From contig MU623490.1 in the NCBI GenBank assembly GCA_025201765.1, positions 1 through 64,000 of the forward strand: a stretch of DNA of 64,000 nt, read 5' to 3'. Each line of letters opens with the position of its first letter. The stretch's first letter is position 1. Both the position numbers and the translations under genes were made by a program. The notes under the pieces are model-generated. The model did no database searches. It worked only from the letters and a program-made list of their open reading frames with translations, and was not told the origin of the DNA. Origin of the DNA: Daldinia sp. FL1419 (taxonomy: Eukaryota > Ascomycota > Sordariomycetes > Xylariales > Hypoxylaceae). Of this stretch, positions 22,884 to 35,513 are shown in pieces.

Positions 22884-25800
22884 ACATTTTCTGCCAAAGC
22901 GACTATGTATCCTCCGCATTCTACAGTTCAGCATTCTACGGTACCAAACTTTCAAATTCCGAAGACATGAAGTTGCTGCTTATGGCAATAACTCGGAATA
23001 GTTAGTTGTTATCGTTGTCCATTTGCTTTGTTATTTCCGTTTATCGACAATAGGCAATAGGTTCATAAGGAGGGATCCAGATGGCATCTAATTGGCCATC
23101 AACTGAGCAATACTCCGGAACTTTGCCCTCACAACTTTGCTGTCTGTCCATCTCTTCATCATTCCCCCTTTTTTTCCCACTGACTTTTTTTCCCCGAGTT
23201 TAGAGTTGATTACTTCACTTCATCTCAGGACATGAACTAGGATAGATCAAATCTACCTAGCACGTCCAGTATGGGTCGGTTGACTATATTTGTCCTCTTG
23301 CCCTTTTTGTACTTTAGTTCATTTTCGCGCGATCAGTAATGAGGATGAGTTGCGTTTTAGTTGCTAGTCTGCCGGTTGTATGTTCGCACTTTCATAGCTT
23401 TTTCCTTTTTTCATCAACTTCCATAATAATACAGATTGTTCTTTTTGGTCGAGATTATTTTAGTTGTTGAGTTGGTGACGAACGTTAATAGAGTAATGAG
23501 ACCCTCGATCGCATCATCTGCGGACTCCGACACTCCAAAATGACCAGATAGAACAGTAGACCACCTAGGTCATAGGTGATGTAAAATCCTCAAGGACGGA
23601 TATTAATTAGCGTTCGACAGTGCCGAACATGTTCCTTTACCCATCCCGTAATGTAGGAACTATAATAGTATTCCTTAGCCGACTAACTTTTGTCAGGGTG
23701 GTGTAGAGAATGTAGGGAATGATGAAACCTTCGTAGTATATAGACGATTCTCTGAATATAGTCACCGTAACTCTTCCTATTCGCTATATGTTGAAGGTTG
23801 AAGCTAATTTTCCTTTCGGGTCCACCATATAATTCATATTCTGGCTCGGCCGGGATGTTTGCGAGGAAGATATTAAAGCTCCCTCGAGGAAGAGTAAGGA
23901 CCCGGAAAGAAGGCGAAATTTTGTGAGAACTGCTGAGATTGGGCAAATGGTGCAATATAAGGCAAATGACTTAGGTCCTGAGCTTTAAAAAGAGAGGCGG
24001 GGTCAGTTAGATACTAAAAGACATGTATATACGCCAACATCGTTCCGACTGGTGCATGGATGAGAATAGAAGATTGGAATACCAGAGGCGAAAGATAACG
24101 AAAAAGGGATCGTATGCTAATCCAGTATGAAAGGACTTACTCGGAGTGTATTAATCAAAACTCGGTGTTATGCCATTGAGGAAGCCGTCCAAAATGTCTG
24201 GCTTTGAGGGAGTAGGTACTATGAAGAAATCCGTGTTAGCAATATATACCTTCAAAATCTTTGTTGGGGCGATTTAACTCCTGACCATATAAACGAGGCT
24301 TCCGTGAAACCCGCATTGATTACACATAGTAACTACCTGTTTAATATAGGTCAGGTTTTCTAGTGACGTGACTTGACTTGCTCCATCAAAAGACTAGCTT
24401 AATTGGGGAAACTAGCACGGCACTACGAGAGAGATATCAGTTAACTTGGTCAACACGAATTAATCGTGTTCTCAGTGGTCAGAATAGGTGGGCAAGTTGA
24501 ATAGATAAGATGCCCGGTATTGGCATGAGACAGGGGTAATGGGAGCACGATGGCTTGTTGGGGGAAAGTTTGTGAACATGACTTACTATAATTATGTATA
24601 CAGGTATGTATAAGGTGTATGGTATTAGAGGAATAATATGTCGGATTGTTCAATCAACGAAGCCAGAGCCCGTGTTGAAGAAGGATTAATGTTGCCCTCC
24701 GTACGTTGGGAGTCGGTTGATGTTACCCCTATTGTAGTGAAGGTTGATTAATGTTATATTATAAAATATTATAAAATTAAAATAGTTGTAAGAAACCTAG
24801 TAAAAGTGAGCGATAATTCAGACGTAGTAATTCCTATTCGACTTACTATCGTTGGAAGACACCAATATAAGCAGGAAATATCTGATAAAGGCGTATTGGA
24901 GGGGAGGAGTGCCTCCAGCTCCAGCCACCACCAAGTATCGACAAAAGTCATCAATGAACGGAAGAAATATATTATATAATTCCGCTATAAGTGAGTGTAG
25001 CCCTGGACACAAAGTAATTTGGGTTTAGGATTATAATTTAAAATGAAAGAAATATTTCGAGTGTAGAATAATTATGCGATGATAGAAGTTGTGGTTTAGA
25101 AGGTAGGATGAGGAGGAAGATTAAAGGATACGACGGCAGAATAGGGGAGGAGGAATGTGTAAATAAAAGGTAGAAGAAAGAATCAAAAGCGGTCGCGATC
25201 GCATGTAAACAGACACATGTACCCCTGGGAGGCAGGTATATGTGCTTAAGGAACTTGAACCATTGCAATAATGGTAGATGGAGGAAGAGTGAAGAATATG
25301 TCTATTCCTTGTGATAATGTATAGATGACGCCTCTGTTGACGGCGATTGGAGTTTGGAGACCAATGGAAGGCAAGTAAAGAGGAAGAGGAAGAGGAAGAG
25401 GAAGAAGAAGAAGGAGAAGAAACGACCAATGGGACGAGTCAGACAATGAAGAGTTAAAAACATAGCGTATGGAATTGCGAAGAGAAGTCGCGAAGAGTTA
25501 TACTTTGACACACGGGCCTATGTGCATACGTAACTTGCATGCACCGCCCCCCTTAGCGCCGTGGTACTGAGAAGCAAACATTTATCTACACTAGGTACAA
25601 TAAGGTATATTTCAGCGGTTATTTCTATGTCCTAGGTACGAAACGATTTTGTAATGAGTATGAAACTTTCTTATAAGCTACTTACATGTATGTAGCTGCA
25701 TGTAGGGGGTGAAGCAGCTCTGTAGAAACCAGTACCACCCCCTGATATTCCCCTAGCATCTTAGGTTGTTGCTATAGAAAGGCAGGCATCTCCTTGGGTT

Positions 25801-27125
25801 CTTCTTCCCACAAACAGGAGAGGAAGTAGCGTCCCTCCAAGAATAGGTACCTTACAAATGATATATACGGATTTAGGGGACGAGGAGGAGAGTGGAATGA
25901 ATACGAAAAAGTTTGGACTAGCCAGAGGAAACGGACAGCCAATAAATGCAATAAATAGGTAGAAAGATTTTAGGTAATCAAAATATACACGATAAGTTGG
26001 ATGCTAATATGACGAACAGGAAATATCTAGTAAAATATCCTACAAGGGTAGAAAGGCCACGGCCTTGCCATCAATAACGCCCACGAGGGCCGCGTTCATA
26101 GGTACCTAGAACATAGCGATACTGATTTCCGGAAATGAAGCGTAAGGATAGTGGTCTACTCATCCTATAGGGTACCTCTTATTTCCAATAACAGTTCATA
26201 ACACCGCCCTTGGATATCCAACACGTTTCTCGTTATTAGGTATGGAAGAACTGTGCTGGATTACCAACTCCCTCTACGGGATACCCGGGTGTTTTCATAG
26301 ACGATTCTAAGGCCTTGGAGACATGCTCGGATGTCATAATCGATTCGAGGTAGACGTCGACGATACGTTACCCAAGTCTATATTCCAGAGGTAACCCCCC
26401 CCCAGACAACGACTATTATTGGTATACCTCAATGTCGTGTAAGGAATTGTGACACCGGCCACTAATTTCGGCCTTGCTCTGGTCTAGAAGCTTGCTAAGA
26501 ACGTGAATATAAGATATACAAATGTGACTGGATGAAAATAAAACACAAAATGACGACGTAGGTATTTTCCCCTCTTTATACCGCGTCTCTGCTCGAAAAT
26601 GTTTTGACGCTTGATATCTGTGTTAGTCCCTATTCTCCTTGATCATCTTCTACAACGTCCATCTCATTAGTAAACTCCCCCCCTTATGTTAAAGAAAAGG
26701 GTTAAAATAACTAATAATGGTTTAATTGGTTTATTATATATTTAACAATTCATTTAAGCGGTATGGGGCTACATCTTAAGAAGCACCGAGGTTAGACCAA
26801 GCGCGACAGGGATTCTTACGATCTATCGCAACCAAAGGCATCCCGCTCCTAACATGATTCCACTCTCAGAGGAGATATGGTAAATTGCGCGGTATGATGG
26901 GGTGGAGGTTATCAAGTTCTACCAACGATTCAAATAGAAAGCTCCGGTTTCCAGACATAAACGAGCTCCAGTACCTAATATATGCGCAGCCAGATACCGA
27001 AAATAATAAGTGAGACGTATCTAAACGCCTCGATATATAAATACAACCTTTAACCTAGCCAACGTCTCTCGACGATACTAAACTACTACAACGCAGATAA
27101 AACATCAGCAAGTCGCCGTCCCATA
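22884..27125. other. Gene-poor intergenic region, 4.2 kb
   Basis: The first 500 bp are the probable 3' UTR of the RRM gene. The rest shows no conserved coding sequence on either strand. A GA-rich microsatellite (25377-25420, ggaaga/gaa units) produces long artificial Ser/Leu frames on the minus strand. Taggtac-type motifs recur. I see nothing else. Confidence 0.5.
25377..25420. repeat. GA-rich (GGAAGA)n microsatellite
   Basis: Runs of gaggaa/gaagaa units. The long minus-strand Ser-rich frames over it are by-products. Confidence 0.85.
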
Positions 27126-27995
27126 TCATAAACCGTCCAGTTCGCCAGTAAGGCCTACGACACGGAAAATGATGTGCGTTCCTATTTGGCATGCCCGTTT
27201 AGTTATGGCGACAAGCGGGACGTTCTGATATCCAGCCCTCGTAGAATGCGAATGCAATAAGAGGACAACCATGCTGATGAAGCTCGCTATGGAAAATACA
27301 CTGATACTGGCAAAAGTCTCCTTCCGTATCTTAATCTTGCGTTGGGTGAAGTGGTAGCAGAGGGTCAAAATGGTGGCTATCCCGATCCAGGCCGGTAGCA
27401 GTAGGCCAGGGTCTTGGGAACCACCGGCCAAGTACACGATCCACGAGGTAAGGTAGGCGAAGGCGCAGCTAATGGTGAAAAGACGTACGACAGTCGCTTG
27501 GGGGGTGTAATTGATGAGCCAACGTGACATGAGACAGTCGGTGAAAAAGAAGGCTAGATAGGCGGAGGCGTAGCACTGTTGCCAGGAATTAGTACGACGG
27601 ATACATATAACGCAAGTTCGCGGCTAGGAAGGCCAGCATACCCATATGATAGCCAAAGCTGTCTCTGTCAGCCTCAGCGAGAAAAGAGAACCTTCACGGC
27701 CATTTTCTTGTCGTTCGGAGGGGCGTATTAGATCGGCTAGCAGAAAACGTAGGGCGTAACGAAGACCCCAAAGGATAGGAGGGGCTATAGACAATAGACG
27801 ACAAGCGGAAAGAGTGTGGTGCCAACGCTTAGGTACGCCGAGGGCAACGGCGACACGAGGTTGAAGGAGAGAAACAGCTACGACAGGAGTGGGAGCGGAA
27901 GCGGAAGCGGAAGCGGAAGCGGGAAGACTATCGGTATTATCGGTAGGGGTAGCATCTATGCTGGAGGAGGGGTTCCTAAGCCTTGGGTTGGCCAT
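27126..27995 (-). CDS. EOS1: EOS1 family ER membrane protein (N-glycosylation)
   Basis: Two exons (27995-27642, 27575-27126) joined in phase 0 over a 66-nt intron with a tactaat branch site; 267 residues. After a Ser/Ala-rich N-terminus come LQPRVAVALGVPKRWH, a hydrophobic helix, then CYASAYLAFFFTDCLMSRW and two or three further membrane segments, matching the Eos1 family seen across fungi. Yeast Eos1 is an ER membrane protein needed for normal N-glycosylation and oxidative-stress tolerance; its molecular activity is not known. A (GGAAGC)n repeat inside exon 1 (27893-27922) encodes the SASASASA run and may vary in length between strains. The ATG at 27995 is the first of the frame. Confidence 0.8.
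27893..27922. repeat. Coding (GGAAGC)n hexanucleotide repeat
   Basis: About five hexamer units inside EOS1 exon 1; on the coding strand they give alternating Ser-Ala. Confidence 0.9.
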
Positions 27996-29044
27996 TCAAG
28001 GGGCCTTCCCGTTGACGCCTATTATAGATTATACTAGGTATATTAACTAACTACCTCTCTCCCAACCCCAATTTGATTTCCTATGTATAATCGAGATGGT
28101 CGTAATCGAGTCGAGTTCGGCCATAGGAGGACGGCGGGCTGGCAAAGGGTGGCGTTTAAGCAAAAGGATAAAAGCAGGAGACACGAGGGACGAAAATGCC
28201 GTGCTATATATATAATATATAAGTATCCAAGTCGCACGTTGCGTTTTCGGTAGGTTTTTTTTTTTTGGTTTTTTTTTGGTTTTTTTTAGGGGGGGGAGAG
28301 TATATAGAGATAGGTACGATTTCACCTACGTACTATAGGTAGTTAGCTACGTAAAGTAGGTAATGAATATGTGGTGGGCAGGTAGGTATGTATTGGTAGG
28401 TAGGGATAAGTAAAAGAGTAACCTAACTATGTAACCTAGGTGATAGGTTATGGTAAGAAAGGTAGGTAGGTATTAATCGCATTGGGCAATGTGGCCTGTG
28501 AGGTCATATTACTACGTGACACTGCCTAAACTCTTTGATCAACCATTAAGTACCGGGTAGGTATGTAACTCCATCATACCTTGTCAGCTTAAATACCTAG
28601 ATAGGCAAGTAAGCGCCTACGAGAGTAACTCTAATAGGGATCTGAGAGGAAAGCAGATAGTGCTGCCCCACGCTCCAAACCTTGCACTAAACCTTAACAA
28701 TCCAGGTACTTTAACATATCATTCCATTAATTCCAACGTTTCTATTGGTCAGCCTTGCAAACTTTCTTTTCTAGAAAACCAGCCCCACCTAAATATTTCA
28801 TTCGGCGAGAGAAACGAAATATCATTTTGATCCGCATCTCAGCCGCGCGCCGGAAGACGAGAGAGACGAGTCGTGATTTTCAACCTCACCGCTTCAAAAC
28901 GTCCAATGCCGTCGCGGTAAATTTGACTTACGAGTCAATAGCCCGTTGAAGGGTTCCTCTATCTTAATAAGAACCCAACGCCCCTCATCGGCCCTCCTTA
29001 TCCACCTCATCCACACCTCCCAGAAGAACGTCGAGTCCGAGATT
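27996..29044. other. Intergenic between divergent genes, rich in TAGGTAGG motifs
   Basis: Separates EOS1 (-) and the MBA1/mL45 gene (+). Holds poly-T/G runs (28255-28300) and a dense cluster of gtaggta/tacctag motifs from 28320 to 28625. No gene seen. Confidence 0.55.
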
Positions 29045-30026
29045 ATGGCCGGCCTCCTGCGCCAGTCGCGCCCCTGGCTGCTCTCTTCCATGCGCCATCA
29101 GGCACCATCCCCTATCTCATACGGCCTTTACCGTAATATAAGCACAACACCTTCATATTCGTATGCTTCGAGAAGAGGTTCTAGGCCAAGGTCGATGAAA
29201 ACGGTCAAGAAAGGCGATGTTCAGCAGCTAGAGCCGAGCGTTACCATGTTAATACCTCGTTAGTTCTACCAGTGACCTATATTAAATATATACCTATATA
29301 TATATATATAAATATTTATTCATTCTTCGTTTTTTAGAGACTCTTGTGGCCCCTCCACCCTGGCGGTACCCGCGCCAACCTAGCAAGTTCTTCCACATGT
29401 TATGGTTGCACATCAAGGCCCGCTACGGCGCATTGTGGGCAATCTTTTCGATGAAGATTATGTCGCAACCCACCGTCTTCCTCAGCAAGCCACTCTTCAA
29501 GTTCCACAAAGCAGCCGCCATACCTACGGCCAAGGCCCTACACTTCCAGATGTCCGAAGCTATGGCCATCGGCGACAAAGAGACCCTTCGCAGCATCTGC
29601 ACCCCCGAGCTCTTCCAAACCCTGGCCTCGACTATTGATGCCCGACCTCGCGGCATCCGTGCCGAGTGGCAACTCGTTCGCTATGCTAGCACCTGGCTGT
29701 ACCCCCGCGTTGCCGACTGGCGTGTTGGATACCAGCCCTTACCCGATAACGAAATGAAAATGGTTAAGCAGATCGTGGTTAGTATCTCTAGTGTCCAGCG
29801 CATCGCACGCTACGACGACACAAAGGGTGGTATCAAAATCCATGGCAGCGAGCGTGAGCGCAAGATGACGGAGCACATCGTTCTCCAAGCTGATATGGAT
29901 AAGAACACTTTTGAGGCCGAGCCTTGGAGGATCTGGGGTACTTTGCCCGAGGCAACGTACGAAGAATATCTGTCCGAGTTACAAAATCTCGATGCTATCA
30001 TGGCCGATCAGTCGAGGAGTAAATAA
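29045..30026 (+). CDS. MBA1 / mL45-type mitochondrial ribosome-associated protein
   Basis: Two exons (29045-29258, 29338-30026) give 300 residues; the intron has a gttagt donor and a TA-repeat. The N-terminus is a mitochondrial presequence (Arg/Ser-rich, no acidic residues, then NISTTPSYSYASRR). The body carries PPPWRYPRQPSKF, a helical stretch, and a Tim44-like/mL45 domain (about residues 130-285) with ALHFQMSEAMAIGDKETLRSIC and VVSISSVQRIARYD. Mba1 in yeast and mL45 in animals bind the mitochondrial large subunit at the exit tunnel and couple it to membrane insertion. The ATG at 29045 is the first in frame. It converges on the symporter gene. I am fairly sure of the family, less of the exact orthologue. 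Confidence 0.72.
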
Positions 30027-30412
30027 AGACTGGACAATGGATGAAAAAAAATAGCCAATAGATTTTATACACTACAAGCTCGTACATATAGGACCTGTAT
30101 AAAATGAACTACAAAGCAGTTAAATTCGTCTCTACATTTGACCTTCCAAGCATTGCCGTGTAGACATCAGCTCTATTTAATATATAACGCAGTCAAAACA
30201 GGTAAATTAACCCGGGAAAAGACGCTTTCCTACCGATACGAGAATATCGTCAAGCATATTCCTTACAGAGAAACTAAGATATCTCGGTATCGCCCCTAAA
30301 ACAACAATCCACATGCCCCTGGTTGTACATCGGCTTTGATTATTACCATCATTGCGCAGGAATGGTATCGTCTCTCGCCTTCATCGTACTTCTCAAGTTA
30401 GTAAAGCTTGGT
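30027..30412. other. Intergenic between convergent genes
   Basis: 3' ends of the MBA1/mL45 gene (+) and the symporter gene (-). Nothing recognised. Confidence 0.5.
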
Positions 30413-32728
30413 CTAGAAAAATTTGCCGATGATCTTAGTAGTCGTAGTGACTTCGCTAGATCCAGCTAGTGCATCGGAATCCTCGGGCTGTATTATGGTA
30501 GAGTAATCTAGCGCATCAAATCGAGTGCCTCGCACTTTGGAGAGCGTGTACTGAACAGTAAGTCTTACTACCAACGCGCCGAATCCCCAGAGTAAGCCAC
30601 CGACAGGTGCAGCAATAAAGGCGCCGAACGCACCCCAATCCCCCGTGTATAGACCCTGCTCGAGAAGGATGAGCTCGCCGCCCAACTGCGCATCACCGTA
30701 GTAGATAGTGCCGAAGATGAAGACTGTAAGGATTCCTCCAAGGCCTCCGACTAAGACCTCGAAGCCTCGCCACCAGTAGAAACGTTCCGACAGTCCAAGT
30801 ATAAGGACCGGAATGCAAGCGGCGGATAGGAGGTCAGATATCAGGTAAATCTGGAGGATGCTCGGCGCCTTCAACGCAAGAACTACCACCGGGAAGATGA
30901 TTAAGACGACAGCACCTCGGATCCACCAAATATTCAGACGGTTGCGGAATATATCGTTAGAAGCGGAGGATACCATGGCAGATTGCAAGCTGTCGAAGGC
31001 AGCGGTGCTCAGGCACACTGACATGACAATAACGATGCCCACGACCCAATTGGGCAGCTGTTCTAGCAATAAGAAAAACGCCACGGACCCATCCCCGTCA
31101 GGCTCGAATGCACCAGACCATACGGCTATCAAACCCGTGCATCCGACTAATGTCAAGACGATCAAGATAACAATCATGGCCACGGAAACGCCAATCCAGA
31201 GGTCCTTGTCAGTCTTGGACGCGAAAGCTCGAAGCCAGTAATTGGCGAGGAAGAAGTCATTGGTTAGAATAGCAACCGGGAGGATGTAGATCAATTGCCA
31301 TCCTACGAGGCTGGCATTAAGCAAGCCCGAGTTGGCGACTAATTCTGGCTTGATCTCGGTTTTGGCGCCAATAGTAATGGTAGCTATGATGATTAGAGCG
31401 CAGATCATGGCACCTTGGACATTATCCGTGATGAAGGAAATCTTGAAACCCCCAAGGGCTAGAGAATATTGATTAGTATACCGACATCGGAAACCAGCAA
31501 CCTCGCGGTGTCTAAGGGGACAAGCCTACAAGTATAAACCGTAGTAACGATACATTCCACAATAACCACCGGAAGGCCGCTTAGCCCGGTCAAAGCCTCA
31601 ATGACCTGGCCGATAGCCGACAGCTCGGCAACCATATACAAGAACAGCGTAAGCAGCGTCAGCGCACCCAAATACAGCGCCGTTACAACACCATACCGTT
31701 GTCTCGTCCACTCAGTCAAGACGAATCCTTCGGGACATTTCCTGCGAATAATCGGGGCAAGCGCCGCGAAAATAAGCAGAGGGACCGCCGACGAGATGGC
31801 GTATACGAGAACGCCTTGGAGACCTGCTAGAGTAGCGAGCTGCGGGTAAGAAAACAAGATTCCCGAGCCCATGGCTGAGAAGGGTGGGAAGGAGAGTCAG
31901 TATACATATCTCGATATAGAAAGAGGGGGGGGTAGGGGGGACCGGAGCGGCAGCACGTTTCCCACGCAAGCATTAACTTGATCGAGTATTACGGTACAAT
32001 CTCAGCTTCATTTCCACAGGCTCCTGGGGATCTCCTCGCAAGCCCCCAGTCGTACAAAGACGGACGGGGGTGCGGGGTTGGATCCTATCCGGGAAAGACC
32101 TGCTTCAATTCGGCGCCCGTAGTGAGCCGCAAATCTTACCTCCCCTTCTACACGAATCCATCCTAGGGGATAAATTCGTGTGAGGAGAGAGGAGAGAGGA
32201 GAATTGTTGGATATGGCATAAGCCTACTTGTCAGTTGCGCAAGCCTTACTTTACTCTACATCCCGTAGCCAATCTGATATGGCGTCTTCGTCGTATATGC
32301 TGCTTTGGTCGATTGCCGTATAGGTGCTACCGCTCGTGATCCCTAGACGGGGAGGAGGCGATTCGCTTGAGCGCCATGATCATTCCCTACTCACCAGCAG
32401 CAATGAAATTGAGCGCCAACGGGAACGCTGTGGTGGGTATTAGTATGTATTGCGCCAAGAGGGAAAGGAGAATATGAGAACAATGAGATAAGACGACATG
32501 TCGGCTCATTCAGCTCTCATACGGATTCTAACCAGTTTGAGTTCTATTTCCAGCAAGAAAATCGGCTTTAGACTGGTTTCTCATTTTCCAGGCCAAGCCT
32601 GTTCCCAATAGCCTGCGATCTCCATGTCAGTCACTGCTAGGCTCAAGATCCGAGTATAAATCCTACAAGAACGCGCCATAGGTGACGTATATAATGGCAT
32701 TGGATGCCTGAAACGACGGCTGACCCAT
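30413..32728 (-). CDS. Sodium:solute symporter (SSS) family transporter
   Basis: Five exons on the minus strand (32728-32667, 32612-32533, 32427-32395, 31874-31530, 31458-30413) encode 521 residues with consistent phases. The product has about 13 hydrophobic segments of SSS type: ALNFIAAAMGSGILFSYP, GFVLTEWTRQRYG, LGGFKISFITDNVQG and DSLQSAMVSSASNDIFRNR. The family includes the urea permease DUR3 and proline/pantothenate symporters; this member belongs to a fungal branch of unknown substrate, so I give no transport specificity. The N-terminal part had to be pieced from two short exons and a 33-nt exon; the residues NRTQTAFPLALNF bridge two junctions and fit the family. The third intron (31875-32394) is 520 nt, far longer than any other here. 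The first donor (gtagga) is weak. Confidence 0.82.
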
Positions 32729-33430
32729 CGTCGGGAGGTATAAGCGACGCGCGATAGAGAGGGCAAGATTTTAGCAATTAGGGTCTTTATCTGAAAGAAT
32801 GCAGTCGACCAAATTCAAGCCTATGGTTTTGACACTGGCGTAAAGAATGAACAGTGATCCAATAGGTGAAGAAAATCTATGATTTGACAGGCGCAGAATG
32901 CAACAAAACAAATCGAGCAAAGGAGATTAAGTCCAACTTCCCGATCCAGTTACGGCCAAGAGTGGAAAAAGTGGGCAGCGAAGTGGCATCGTAAGACAGG
33001 TATTGGACATCACGTGATTATCAAGTTCGCCACTTCCCCCCTTCCCCTGGGTAGAAATTAAGAGTACCTATACTTGGAAGAAAAGAAAGAATCGTATTCT
33101 CGACGTGAGCATAATACAGCCAAAAGCCTTCCTTCGTAACGTCGTCATTCAGACAATCCCATCCCTTGTTCCCTATTACCCTTTTACCCCGTGAAAATGA
33201 GGTCTCAGCTATTACCGAGACCTCACGAAGCAAAACACTTAACCTAATAGTTTCACACGTTTCCTTCGATTCCATTGATCGTAGTAATACAGAAGAAGAA
33301 GAAAAGCAAGTTGATTGAAGGGGTATTCGTGCTACAAGACATTACATAAAATATGTGCCTAGTGACGAGTGATAACACTCCTGGTCACTGGCCAAGTAGA
33401 AGGAAACGGATATGCTTGGTGGCGTGATTT
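32729..33430. other. Intergenic between tandem minus-strand genes
   Basis: Upstream of the symporter and downstream of ERF2. No gene or repeat of note; a short (AGA)n run near 33290. Confidence 0.5.
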
Positions 33431-35513
33431 TTATTGCGTACTAGCGGCAAGATTTCGCAGAGCGGTAGGTCCCTGAAAACCCGTAGAAGGAGGTCGCACA
33501 GCTTGCATTTCCATATCTTCGCCTTGAGAAGGATTATTCTTATGTTGACTCCGGCGTACCCCAAAACGTTGGTCTCCCTCTTCGAAGCGATACTTGAAAC
33601 GGTAGTAGGTTGGCGGTCGTGGGCGGCATAGCACCACAACCCAATTCTTCCATATGCTACCCTGAGCGAATGCTCTGTATCGGTCCTTCTTCAAGAATTT
33701 TTGTGAATTAAGGAACTCTCTGGTCGTCTCGCCCCTAGCCATAAGGAAAAGATGATAACCCATCAAAGCCGCGGGATACAGGGCAATTATAAACCCGTAG
33801 ATAACCATAGCGAAGGGAACTCGGAAATGGTTTACAGCCGCTCCAAAGGATACGCCTTCTTCGTTCGAAAACACCAGAACTTGAGCAAGCGACGCACCAA
33901 GTAAGTAAACCGAGAGGATAGTACCAGAAGCCAAAAAGGTGAAGAAATATCGGTAATTACGTCTTCCAACACAGTTGTTGATCCAAACACAATGGTGGTC
34001 CTGAGTCTCGATACAGTTATCACACAAACGACAATGATGAGCTCTAGGCGGGCGCCAGATGTTACAAGTTTTGCAGTATTTCGTCGGTACTTCCATCGCT
34101 GCGGTGCTCGACTCAGCGGATTTTGTTAGAGTCCAGTCATTAGTTGGGGGGGCTAAGCGGAGAGGATCCTCATGCTCATTCGCGGGGGGAAACTGGTGGA
34201 TGTTCCGAGGTAAGATCTAAATTTAGTATTTTGTTAGTTATCATGGAAAAAGAGGTGTTCCATCCTGGCAAACTACTTACCCCTGGATCTGAGCCCGACG
34301 CGCGAAGGAAAGACGAAATACAGATATAGAACAAGTAGGCGAATATGATGGGCACACCGGGTGAAACATGATACCATAGATAGGAAGCGGAAAATGCGAA
34401 AAAGAGAACCGCTGGTATGACAACGAGAAGACCAGTCGCAATATTGATAGGCCGGTGGCGCGTATTTTGTAGACGGCCTCCGATACAAAATACCGTATTA
34501 CCTTCAAAATATTCATGGTTATAGCCATGGCTGTGTGTCTTCTCTTTAATTGGCTTAACTTTGCTAGGTGGAAGGCTGGCAGTAGCAGGAGTGAAGCGAG
34601 GAGTCGATGCGCCGGATGACAATTTCTCCGCGCCGTGCGTGTTACGATTGGCGGGAGTAGCTGTAGATTCGCCCTTGCTCGGTAAGAAAAGGTTTGATCG
34701 GAAAGATCGTGGCGATTTGACGGGGCTCGGAAGGTTTTCGTGATCTCTGTAGGTCTTGGTCTTACCAAGATCCAGATTAAGACCCTTCTCCTCAGCCTTC
34801 TTCTGTAGGGGGCGCATACTCTCGCTAAGGCTTCCTGTGGGATGATGACCGCGAGTTGGGCTTGTAGTAGCAGTAATACGATCGTACGGTTCCGTAATCT
34901 CAGTGCCCCTAGAAGGAGGTAGTTGCCTGTCCCCATCGTCTGCCATGTGACGGACCAGAAGAGGCGCGGGCCTCGAAGTCGTAACGTCCTGAGGGGCGAT
35001 ACGAGACTCGTTCTCGTTCTCGTTCTCGTTCTCGTTCTCATCCTGTACATATTCGACACTTAACCGGTGCTGCATGCCAGTGCTATTTCGTTGTGCGCCT
35101 CTCTGAGCTTGGAGCTTTTGAGAACTCATAGGATGAAAAAAAGCATGAGAGGCCAAAGGTACGTGCGTTCGGCTGGTAGAACTAGCTGGACGACCGCTCT
35201 TGATACTGCCACTTATACTACTTCCTCTCTGCATGCCCTTCCTCAGCGGAGTCGCTTGCGACCAAGCGCCGCGCGACGAGGACATACCAGTCCTTGCGGT
35301 GCCAGGACGCGACCCGGATGCGCGATAACTCCTCCTCTGGTCGGTGGTTGTCCTCGTCTGTTCTCGAGCAACTCCATCGCCGTCTTCGGACGCGATATCG
35401 GTCATTCGTGATGATATAATACTCGGAGGACCGGCGGGGAACTTGGGGCTAGGAAAACTGTCCGTATCGTCCGAAGGCGAAACCGGTTGCGAGGATGGTG
35501 GATTCGAAGCCAT
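33431..35513 (-). CDS. erf2: Palmitoyltransferase ERF2 (DHHC family)
   Basis: Two exons (35513-34281, 34216-33431) give 672 residues; intron 64 nt, phase 0. The first 330 residues are low-complexity Ser/Pro/Arg with an (EN)5 run. Then come the Erf2-typical NTVFCIGGRLQNTR, two membrane segments, and the Cys-rich DHHC domain: CKTCNIWRPPRAHHC...DHHC at residues 484-487, all zinc ligands and the active Cys487 present, followed by two more membrane segments and a TTRE (TTxE-like) motif. Erf2 with its partner Erf4/Shr5 attaches palmitate to Ras proteins on ER/Golgi membranes. The disordered N-terminal extension is much longer than in yeast Erf2 (359 residues in all) but usual in filamentous fungi. 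Confidence 0.9.
35009..35039. repeat. Coding (GTTCTC)n repeat in ERF2
   Basis: About five hexamer units; on the coding strand GAGAAC repeats give an alternating Glu-Asn run in the disordered N-terminus. Confidence 0.9.

Noticed and set aside
25121..25511. Minus-strand Ser- and Leu-rich frames
   Set aside because: They translate a GA-rich microsatellite in three frames; no conserved protein content.
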